From contig JAOSKK010000037.1 of assembly GCA_027493615.1 (NCBI GenBank), forward strand, positions 128,514 to 192,513: a DNA stretch of 64,000 bases, in the 5' to 3' direction. Of this stretch, positions 51,847-58,720 are shown piece after piece. How positions within the stretch are numbered: position 1 is the first letter of the stretch; each line of letters begins with the position of its first letter. The translations under genes were made by a program, and so were the position numbers. The notes beneath the pieces were generated by a model. The model searched no databases, had not been told where the DNA came from, and saw only the letters and a list, made by a program, of their open reading frames with translations. The DNA comes from Verrucomicrobiota bacterium (GTDB lineage: Bacteria > Verrucomicrobiota > Verrucomicrobiia > Limisphaerales > J093).

Positions 51847-52513
51847 ATGAAACAGTCCACCTCCCCGCCAGGCGGTCCGTTGTCGGTGTCGCGGCGGTCG
51901 TTTCTGAAGAACCTCGGCACCACCGCGGCGGCCGGCGCGGTGAGCGCGGCGGAGGGGATCGCGCAGGAGTCGGCCCGCGCCGGTGCCGAGGCGGTCCAGG
52001 GACCTGACGCGGTGCCCATCACGCTGCGGGTGAACGGGGGAGACCCGGCCGCTCACGCTCGAGCCGCGTGTCACCCTGCTGGATGCCTTGCGCGACCACG
52101 CCGGGCTTACGGGTGCGAAGGAGGTTTGCGACCGGGGCACCTGTGGCGCGTGCACGGTGCTCCTCGATGGGGAGCCGGTCTATGCCTGCATGATGCTGGC
52201 GATCCAGGCTCAAGGCCGCGAGATCACCACGGTGGAAGGGCTCGCCCGCAACGGCAACCTCACGGCGCTGCAGGAGGCCTTCGTGGACAAGGACGCTTCG
52301 ATGTGCGGCTATTGCACGCCCGGCTTCGTCATGAGCCTGACGGCGTTGCTGCGGCGCAACCCGCACCCCACACCCGCGGACATCCATCACGCCTGCGCCG
52401 GCAACCTGTGCCGCTGCGGCACCCAACCTCGGATTGTCCAAGCCGCGCTTCAGGCCTCGGGGGTCGAGGTCCTGAGCCGGACGGAGGTCATTTCGTATGC
52501 CCACCTGGCCTGA
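51847..52513 (+). CDS. Tat-exported (2Fe-2S) subunit of a molybdenum hydroxylase, frameshifted
   Basis: About 222 residues after repair at 52036-52040 (five G, four needed), which restores NGETRPLTLEPRVTLLDALR. A twin-arginine signal (VSRRSFLKNLGTTAAAGAVS) precedes two [2Fe-2S] clusters: a plant-ferredoxin-type domain with CDRGTCGACTVLLDG and C in VYACMML, and a C-terminal four-helix domain with MCGYCTPGF and NLCRCGTQPRI. This is the small electron-transfer subunit of xanthine-dehydrogenase-family enzymes. The Tat signal implies periplasmic assembly of the complex, as in isoquinoline- or aldehyde-oxidoreductase-like systems. It overlaps the large-subunit gene by 17 bp. Confidence 0.95.
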
Positions 52514-54578
52514 AAAACGCAGCGTGCTCGGACGAAGGGTTCGGCGAGCCGACGGGCCGCTCAAGGTCACGGGCGCGGCCAAGTACACGTCCGACGTCCA
52601 GCCCGCCGGTTGCCTCTACGGGATGATCCTCCGTTCGAAATGGCCGGCCGCCCGGGTGACCGGGATCGATCTGAGCGAGGCGGTGCGGTCCCCCGGGATC
52701 AAGGCGGCGATCCTCGTGCGCGACGGCGAGCGGCGGGTGCGCTACTACGGCGAGGAATTGGCGGCCGTCGCAGGCACCACCAAGCAGGCCTGCCTGGACG
52801 CGCTGCGGAAGATCACGGTGCGGGCGCAGCCGCTGCCCTTCGTGGTCAAGGAAGCCGACGGCATCCAACCCGACGCGCCTCGGGTCTGGGACGAGGCTCC
52901 CAATCTCTCGAAACCCCAGGTCACCGAGCGCGGGCAAGTGGACCAGGCCTTCGCCGAAGCCGAGGTCGTCGTCGAGGGCACCTACAGCACCCAGGTCGAA
53001 ATCCATCACTGCCTCGAATCCCACGGCAACGCCGCCGCCTGGGACGGCGACGAACTGACCGTCTGGTCGTCCACCCAGGGAGTTTTCAGCGTCCGCGAAG
53101 GTCTCGCCGGGAACCTGGGAGTCGATCAGAGCAAAGTCCGCGTGATCTCCGAGTTCATGGGCGGCGGCTTCGGTTCGAAGTTCGGACCGGGCGTCGAAGG
53201 CGCCATCGTGGCCCGGCTGGCGAAGCAAGCCAACGCACCCGTCAAGCTGATGCTCTCCCGCTTCGAGGAGTCCCTGGCCGTGGGCAACCGGCCGTCCAGC
53301 ATCCAGAAGGTCCGTCTCGGCGCCACCCGCGCTGGGAAGCTGGTGGCCTACGAACTCGACTCGTACGGCACGGCGGGCGTCGGCAGCGGGGCCGCCACCG
53401 AAGGCGGCGGGGGCGGGGCGGAGTTCCCCGCGCCTTACATCTACACAATCCCCAATACGCGGGTGCAACATCGCGGCGTGGCCCTCAACGCCGGGGCCGC
53501 CCGCGCGTTCCGGGCGCCCGGCCATCCCCAGGCCTCCTTCGGCATCGAGTCCATCCTGGACGAACTGGCGGTGAAGCTGGGCCTGGACCCGGTCGAGCTT
53601 CGGTTGCTGAATGATCCGTCCGAAATCCGGCAACGCGAGTACCGGCTCGGCCGCGACCGCTTCGGCTGGCGGGAGAAGTACCGGTTGCCCGGCAGCTCCC
53701 CCGGCCCGGTCAAAGTGGGCGTTGGTTGCGCGGGAGCCACCTGGGGTGGCGGCGGCGGCGGCACCCGCGCCCAGGCCCAGATCAACCCCGACGGCAGCGT
53801 CGAGATTCGCTGTGGCACACAGGATCTCGGAACCGGCACCCGGACCGTCATGGCCATGGTGGCCGCCGAGGTGTTCGGGCTCCCGCCGGAAGCCATTCGG
53901 GCGCGGCTTGGTGACACCGCGTACCCGCCCTCGGGAGGCAGCGGGGGAAGCACGACCGCCGCGTCCGTTTCGCCGGCGGTGTACGACGCTTGCGAAAAGG
54001 CCCTGGCTGAACTGCAACAACAGACCGGACTCGAGGACGTCCGTGGTGAGAACTGGAAACCCGCCTGCCGTAGGCTCGGCCTGGAACCGCTCGTGGTGTC
54101 GGGCCAGTGGCAGAAAGGGCTGTCCTCGAGCGGGGTCGGCGGCGTGCAGTTCGCCGAGGTCGAAGTAGATACCGAGACCGGCCTGGTCCGCGTCCGGAAG
54201 ATCACCTGCGTTCAAGACTGCGGCCTGATCGTGAGCCGGCTGACCTGCGAGAGCCAGGTGAACGGCGGGATCATCATGGGCATCGGGTACGCCCTCTACG
54301 AAGACCGCGTGATGGACGCCGGCACCGGCGTGGTCCTCAACCCGAACCTCGAGACCTACAAGCTGCCCGGCATCGCCGACATCCCCGAGATCGACATTGT
54401 CCTGGTGGACATGCCCGAGCGGGGCGTCATCGGCATCGGCGAACCCGTGACCATTCCGACGGCCTCCGCCATCGCCAACGCCGTGGCCAACGCCCTCGGC
54501 GTGCGCATCAGCAGCCTGCCCATCACGCCGGACAAGGTCCTGGCGGCCCTGGGCCAAGTGAAGGAGCTGACCGCATGA
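52497..54578 (+). CDS. molybdopterin-binding large subunit, xanthine dehydrogenase family
   Basis: 693 residues, intact. An N-terminal aldehyde-oxidase/xanthine-dehydrogenase a/b hammerhead domain (GAAKYTSDVQPAGCLYGMIL) is followed by the two molybdopterin-binding domains, with EFMGGGFGSKFG, ARAFRAPGHPQASFGIES, CGTQDLGTGTRTVMAMVAAE and the C-terminal GIGEPVTIPTASAIANAVAN. The last contains the catalytic Glu position of the family. Gly-rich runs (TEGGGGGAEF, TWGGGGGGTRAQ) are family-typical loops. Subunit order (Fe-S, Mo, FAD) is that of periplasmic YagTRS-type aldehyde oxidoreductases. The substrate is not predictable from sequence alone. Its stop overlaps the FAD-subunit start (ATGA). Confidence 0.96.
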   Translation: MPTWPEKRSVLGRRVRRADGPLKVTGAAKYTSDVQPAGCLYGMILRSKWPAARVTGIDLSEAVRSPGIKAAILVRDGERRVRYYGEELAAVAGTTKQACLDALRKITVRAQPLPFVVKEADGIQPDAPRVWDEAPNLSKPQVTERGQVDQAFAEAEVVVEGTYSTQVEIHHCLESHGNAAAWDGDELTVWSSTQGVFSVREGLAGNLGVDQSKVRVISEFMGGGFGSKFGPGVEGAIVARLAKQANAPVKLMLSRFEESLAVGNRPSSIQKVRLGATRAGKLVAYELDSYGTAGVGSGAATEGGGGGAEFPAPYIYTIPNTRVQHRGVALNAGAARAFRAPGHPQASFGIESILDELAVKLGLDPVELRLLNDPSEIRQREYRLGRDRFGWREKYRLPGSSPGPVKVGVGCAGATWGGGGGGTRAQAQINPDGSVEIRCGTQDLGTGTRTVMAMVAAEVFGLPPEAIRARLGDTAYPPSGGSGGSTTAASVSPAVYDACEKALAELQQQTGLEDVRGENWKPACRRLGLEPLVVSGQWQKGLSSSGVGGVQFAEVEVDTETGLVRVRKITCVQDCGLIVSRLTCESQVNGGIIMGIGYALYEDRVMDAGTGVVLNPNLETYKLPGIADIPEIDIVLVDMPERGVIGIGEPVTIPTASAIANAVANALGVRISSLPITPDKVLAALGQVKELTA

Positions 54579-55533
54579 ACCGCTTCCGCTACGCCAACGC
54601 GACTTCCACCGAATCGGCCCGGGAATTGGTCGGCGCCAACGGCGTCTACCTCGCGGGGGCAACGATCTGCTCGGGTTGATGAAGGAGTCCATTGCCGAGC
54701 CGGGCATCCTCGTCAACCTCAGGTCCATTCCGGGGCTCGACCAGATCGAGCCAGGCGACGCGCAGTGGGTGCTCGGGGCGGGGGTGACGGTGGCGCAGAT
54801 CGAGGACCACGCAGGCCTCCGCCGGGCTTTCCCGGGCCTGCACGAAGCCGCGGCCGAGGTGGCTTCCCGTCAGATCCGCAACGTGGCCACGTTGGGCGGA
54901 AACCTGGCCCAACACTCCCGCTGCTGGTACTATCGCCACCGCGACATCTACTGTCTGAAGAAAGGCGGTGATACCTGCCACGCCCGCGAGGGCGAGAACA
55001 AGTTCCATAGCATCTTCTCGGGCAACCCCTGCATCAGCCCGATGGTCTCGAGTCTGGCCGTCATCCTCACCGCCCTGGACGCGACCGTCGTCGTGCAGCG
55101 CGAGGGCGAGACGGTCACCCTGACCATGACCGACCTGTACCAGCGCGCCTGGGACAACCCGACCTTGCACCACTCGCTGGATCGCTCCGACCTTATCCTG
55201 CGCGTTGAGGTCCCGACGCGTTGGTCACGCAGCGCGTATCTGCAAGTGGCGGAGAAGGCAGCGTTCGATTGGGCAACCGTGAGTTGCGCGGCGGCCGTTC
55301 GGGTGGCCGACGGTCGCATCCAGGAAGGTCGTGTAGTGCTGGGCTCGGTTGCCCCCGTGCCTTACCAGGTCGCCGCCGCCAACCGGCTGCTGCAGGGTCA
55401 GACCTGGAGCGATGCGCTCGGCGGCTCCGTGGCGGAACGCCTGCTGCGCGACGCCACGCCCTTCGCCCACAACGGGCACAAGGTGCCGATCGCCCGGGCC
55501 CTCATCCAGCGCGCCCTCCGCCACGTAAGCTGA
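54575..55533 (+). CDS. FAD-binding subunit of the molybdenum hydroxylase, frameshifted
   Basis: About 319 residues after repair at 54655-54659 (five G, six needed), giving YLAGGNDLLGLMKESIAEPG. The FAD-binding domain shows LAGGNDLLGLMK, LRSIPGLDQIEP, LGAGVTVAQIEDH and the classical ATLGGNLAQHSRCWYYRHRD. A Cys cluster (CWYY...YCLKKGGDTCHAREGENK) typical of the CoxM-like subunits with an extra [4Fe-4S] loop (as in 4-hydroxybenzoyl-CoA reductase and YagS) is visible. The C-terminal CO-dehydrogenase flavoprotein domain follows. ATG 54575 overlaps the stop of the large subunit. Confidence 0.95.
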
Positions 55534-55536
55534 CCT

Positions 55537-55743
55537 ATGAACCCGACCCGTTGCCGCCATCTCCGCAGCAAGCAGATGTATGTTACGGCGCAAGCTGACC
55601 CCGCGCCGGCGGAGGGCCAGGAGTTCGCCTCCGGATCCGCCCGCCACTACTGGTGCAACCGGACATTGACGGAAGCCGGCCCGGACGATCGCCCCGTGCA
55701 CGCCGACCTCTGCCGCGAGTCCCGGTCCTGCTGCGAAGCGTAG
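55537..55743 (+). CDS. small Cys-rich conserved protein
   Basis: 68 residues, starting 3 bp after the FAD-subunit stop. It has spaced Cys/His pairs (TRCRHLRSKQMY, ARHYWCNRTL, VHADLCRESRSCCE) that could bind a metal or an Fe-S cluster. I recall similar short proteins (CRHLRxKxMY...WCN...GPDD...VH...C) encoded in verrucomicrobial operons, so I treat it as a real gene. Its role is unknown, and co-transcription suggests a link to the hydroxylase. A family-C repeat begins 7 bp after its stop. Confidence 0.7.
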   Translation: MNPTRCRHLRSKQMYVTAQADPAPAEGQEFASGSARHYWCNRTLTEAGPDDRPVHADLCRESRSCCEA

Positions 55744-55749
55744 TGGGGC

Positions 55750-55776
55750 AATGGGGTCAAACATTGACATTTGACA
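55750..55776 (+). repeat. single family-C repeat unit
   Basis: Perfect match over 27 bp to the units at 44031 and 48185. No inverted partner is visible in the following 250 bp. The stretch 55777-56034 holds small ORFs on both strands without recognisable coding pattern. Confidence 0.93.
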
Positions 55777-56034
55777 ATTCTTGCGAGCGCAGGAGACGTT
55801 GACGCGTCGTACCGCCTTGACCGGGGACGAGCTCGATGCGGCGCGGGTGCGTCAGTCGCTGCAAGCGGTTCGAGACGCCGGACTGAAACGGTTGGTCCGC
55901 GTTGAGAACCAAGACCTGTTCGGCGCCAACCTGAGCGAAGCGGCGCACAGGATTTGTCGGTGGACGGCGCCGCCCGCGCTACCCCGGCCGTGAAACTGAA
56001 ACCGCCCCTCATTGCTGCTGGTCAGTCGGGGCGA

Positions 56035-56361
56035 TCAGAGTACCGTGAAACCGAAACACGCGTGGATCCGTTGGACGAGCGCGCGACGACGCTCGACGGC
56101 CACGCTGCCACGGCGACGATACAACCGCTCCTTCTCCACCAGATACATGAGGTCGCACTTCACCAACGTCTCCCCGTCCAGTCCGTCCGCACTGTTCAGC
56201 AGCACCTCGTTCTCTCGCGCCGGGCGGCTAGCTCGCTGGCTCGAGCCGATCAACACGTTGACCAGCGGCGCGCGGGCCACACGGTCCGGATGGCTGACCA
56301 CCACGGCCGGATGGGGGCCGGCGTCGGCAAAATCGCAGGTCCAGATCTCCCACTGCTTCAT
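56035..56361 (-). CDS. MazF/PemK-type toxin
   Basis: 108 residues, intact. MKQWEIWTCDFADAGPHPAV and VVSHPDRV, then VNVLIGSSQRASRPARENEV, LVKCDLMYLVEKERLYRRRG and RIHACFGF follow the PemK/MazF fold (SH3-like barrel, with the loop carrying the conserved Arg/Ser). MazF toxins are sequence-specific mRNA interferases. The start codon overlaps the antitoxin stop (ATGA), the usual coupled arrangement with antitoxin first. The motif SSQRA is at the usual T/S-S-Q/R position, so activity is plausible. Confidence 0.9.
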   Translation of the reverse strand: MKQWEIWTCDFADAGPHPAVVVSHPDRVARAPLVNVLIGSSQRASRPARENEVLLNSADGLDGETLVKCDLMYLVEKERLYRRRGSVAVERRRALVQRIHACFGFTVL

Positions 56362-56596
56362 TCGGCCTCGACCTTCAGGGTGGAAGCCTTCGCGGTGCGC
56401 CGCTCGGCGAGGTTGTCCTCAGGGCCGTACAGGTGCTTCAACGTCCCCGGGGGAATACGAACATGGCGTGGGCCCGTTCCTCGGCTTCCAGGCTGCGCAA
56501 GCCGGCCCGGACCACTTCGCTGGCGTTGTTGTAGCGGCCGCTCTCCACCAACCGTTGGATCAGGGCCTCGAAGTGCTTCGTCAGGGCGACGTTCAT
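56358..56596 (-). CDS. ParD/CopG-type ribbon-helix-helix antitoxin, frameshifted
   Basis: About 79 residues. MNVALTKHFEALIQRLVESG then RYNNASEVVRAGLRSLEAEE is a clear RHH DNA-binding N-terminus of ParD type. The tail (FVFPPGTLKHLYGPEDNLAE) is recovered by restoring a sixth base in the run at 56449-56453. The start is 56596, or 56605 with MCA added. It forms an operon with the MazF gene. An RHH/ParD antitoxin paired with a PemK toxin is a known mix-and-match combination. Autoregulation is likely, but no operator is placed. Confidence 0.88.
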
Positions 56597-56732
56597 CGCG
56601 CACATGTTGGAATAGATGCTACCTATTGTCAACGCGGTCCTCGGCGACTCGAAACCCACGGCGATGAAACCATTCCCCGGCCCCTCGGGTGGATAGCACC
56701 TTGCGTCCTCCGCAACCCGACCACCAACCGAC

Positions 56733-56860
56733 CATGAACCCACGTGGATTTATCCCGTCGGGCCGGGTGGTCGCCGTGGCGCTGCCTGTTCTGGGGCGGC
56801 GTGGTCTGGGTCTTCCTCTATGGGCTGGCGCGGCTGATTCATGAAACCCTCCTCCCGTGA
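56733..56860 (+). CDS. possible small single-span membrane protein
   Basis: ATG 56733 begins MNPRGFIPSGR. In another frame the sequence continues WRCLFWGGVVWVFLYGLARL then IHETLLP and stop. If one indel near 56765 is allowed, this is a protein of about 43 residues with one transmembrane helix. The coherent hydrophobic stretch and the abrupt stop favour a real gene, but without homologues this remains a guess. Confidence 0.35.
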
Positions 56861-56990
56861 GGAAACCCTCTTTCAAGCGGCTGACCCCACGCCCCGACCC
56901 ACTCCACCACCTCGCCCGCACCGATGGCCCCTCCCGGCTGGGCGGAGGCGACTTCGACGCCCTGCCCTCCCGTATCCAACCTGAGCCTGC

Positions 56991-57526
56991 ATGCCCCGTT
57001 TGCGCTTCTTGACTCCCCGTTCGCCGGTCAGTCCGCCGAGCTGGCCGAGGGCACGGTCACGCTGGGTCGAAAGCCCGGCAACGACTTGATCGTGCTCGAT
57101 GGCTCGATCTCGGCGCGCCACTGCGAGTTCCTGGTGTCGGGCTACGAGGTGATCGTGCGGGAGTGCGGGTCGCGCCACGGCATGTTCATCAATGGCCGCC
57201 GGGTGGAGGCCCAAAGCGGGGTGGTACACGGCGAGCGTCTCCGGTTCGGAGGCGTCGAAGCCGTGCTGGATATCGGGGAGTCCGCACGGGAGGACCAAAC
57301 CGACTGGACCGCGAGCGCCGCCCACCGCCGGGCACGGGAAGCGGTCGCTGCCAAACCTCAACGGTGCTCCCTACCCGACCGTCTTCCACCGAACCCTCGG
57401 GCAGGTGGAACCCCACTTCACCCGCAACTCGAACACCAACAGACCATGAGGGTGCGATCCCCGGAGGGGCATGGCCTCCCCAACCGTTGGGTTCCGACAT
57501 CGGTCCTGGCCGCATTCAACAGTTGA
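56991..57526 (+). CDS. FHA-domain protein, frameshifted near the start
   Basis: ATG 56991 gives MPRLRFLTPRS. Adding one C to the run at 57015-57018 joins this to PFAGQSAELAEGTVTLGRKP and GNDLIVLDGSISARHCEFLV, the forkhead-associated fold. The GR, S.RHCE and GSRHGMFINGRRV motifs correspond to phosphothreonine-binding loops. FHA domains read Ser/Thr phosphorylation and fit the presence of the kinase at 38242-41420, although the two genes are not linked. The C-terminal third (after about residue 110) is low-complexity and may contain another indel. A zinc-ribbon-like piece (CPYCGHDIEFD) follows near 57591 in a region to 57715 that I cannot resolve into a gene. Confidence 0.75.
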
Positions 57527-57824
57527 GATGCTGGAGGCTGCACCAAACGACAAACACAAGATGACCGCGGCACACGCTGCTGTTGCCTGTCCGTACTGCG
57601 GCCACGACATCGAATTCGACCGCAACGGAGCTGGCGTTGTTTCTGAGCCGCGTCATGTGCTTCGCCCTGCTGGCGGTGCTGCCTGGCTGCTGGCCAACAT
57701 GTACCGCTGACTCCTTCCGGATCCTGATTCACCGGGCGTGCGCAGCCGGACCGCTCCCCGCCAAGGCCATCCGCTCCGACGGTAACGGGCGCGGGCCGGC
57801 TGCCGGTGTACAGTTTGAGCCACG

Positions 57825-58166
57825 AACGCCATCACGCTCATCCTGGACCGCGCCCGGCGGCGCCTGGCGGCCAAACGCGGGGCCGGGACCGACCACGTGG
57901 ATGCCGATGAGGTGGACCTTCCCGCACCGGCTCCAGGCGACCGTGCCCTGGCGATGGACGAGGCGCTGACGAAGTTCGCGCTCGTGGAACCGCGCAAGGC
58001 CAGGCGGGTGAACCTCAAGTATTTCGTGGGGCTGACGTTCGAGGAGGCGGCGGAGGCGCTCGGCATTGCCGTTCCCACCGCCAAGCAGTGGATGGCCTAC
58101 GCCCAGGCCTGGCTGCGCGTTGAAATCCAATCCGCGCAGGGCGAAGGGGTCAGTCCCACAGATTGA
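57825..58166 (+). pseudogene. ECF sigma factor fragment (region 4 and part of the linker)
   Basis: In one frame the sequence reads NAITLILDRARRRLAAKRGA then VDADEVDLPAPAPG, then MDEALTKFALVEPRKARRVN, LKYFVGLTFEEAAEALGIAV and PTAKQWMAYAQAWL. This is the sigma-4 helix-turn-helix and preceding segment of the ECF family common in Planctomycetota and Verrucomicrobiota. The N-terminal sigma-2 domain, needed for -10 recognition, is not found upstream in any frame, so the gene is truncated. In the usual PTAKRDW position the sequence is PTAKQW, a small further deviation. Confidence 0.8.
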
Positions 58167-58210
58167 CACGAGGTTTGCCTCCCCATCGCGCCATCCGTAG
58201 GCTGCGCGCG

Positions 58211-58708
58211 ATGACACCCTGCTCGAACCGGAACGCATGGCTCGTGTCCCTGACTGTGCTGCTCGGGCCGGCCGCCCCGCCTCTTCGTGCGACCCCGGAA
58301 GCCGCGCCGCCTCCGGCTGCGGCACACCGACCGCAGGAGACGGGCCTCGAACCCTTCCTGGGCGAACCGCGCTTCACCCTGCAACCCCTCTCCGCCAACG
58401 ACCGGTTCCCCAACGTGGTCGTCGCCGTCGACGGCACCGTGCTCGCCTTCTGGAACGGCGTGCAGGTCCGACGCAGCGGGGACGGCGGCCGGACCTGGCC
58501 GGTCAAGCGCCTGGTCTACGACGGCCCCTTCGCCTACTCGTCCCTCGAGGCCGGCCGGCCGGGCACGCCAAGCGAAGGCTGGATCTATCTGCTCTTCGAA
58601 GGCGGTCCCCGGGGAGGTGGCACCATCGCCCGCTTCAACTTGAGCTGGGTCTTGGAAGGCCAGCAAACCGATGGGGAAGGCGCGTACTCACCGCCCGCCG
58701 ACCTGTAA
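58211..58708 (+). CDS. shortened sialidase/BNR-like secreted protein
   Basis: 165 residues with a signal peptide (VSLTVLLGPAAPPLRA). The front reads FTLQPLSANDRFPNVVVAVD and GTVLAFWNGVQVRRSGDGGR then TW, one BNR/Asp-box-type repeat (S.DGG.TW). The end reads SLEAGRPGTPSEGWIYLLFE and IARFNLSWVLEG, the usual C-terminus of exo-sialidase-like proteins of about 350-400 residues. The middle blades are absent, so a six-bladed propeller cannot form. The frame is intact across the join at about residue 115, indicating an in-frame internal deletion. Confidence 0.7.
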   Translation: MTPCSNRNAWLVSLTVLLGPAAPPLRATPEAAPPPAAAHRPQETGLEPFLGEPRFTLQPLSANDRFPNVVVAVDGTVLAFWNGVQVRRSGDGGRTWPVKRLVYDGPFAYSSLEAGRPGTPSEGWIYLLFEGGPRGGGTIARFNLSWVLEGQQTDGEGAYSPPADL

Positions 58709-58720
58709 CACCGGCCCGGC

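Noticed and set aside
52488-54728. Long open frame (746 codons) on the minus strand opposite the molybdenum hydroxylase large subunit
   Set aside because: Antisense shadow; the plus-strand protein is intact and conserved throughout.
55781-55993. Small plus-strand frame after the single family-C repeat
   Set aside because: No ribosome site or family pattern; it lies in a repeat-rich spacer.
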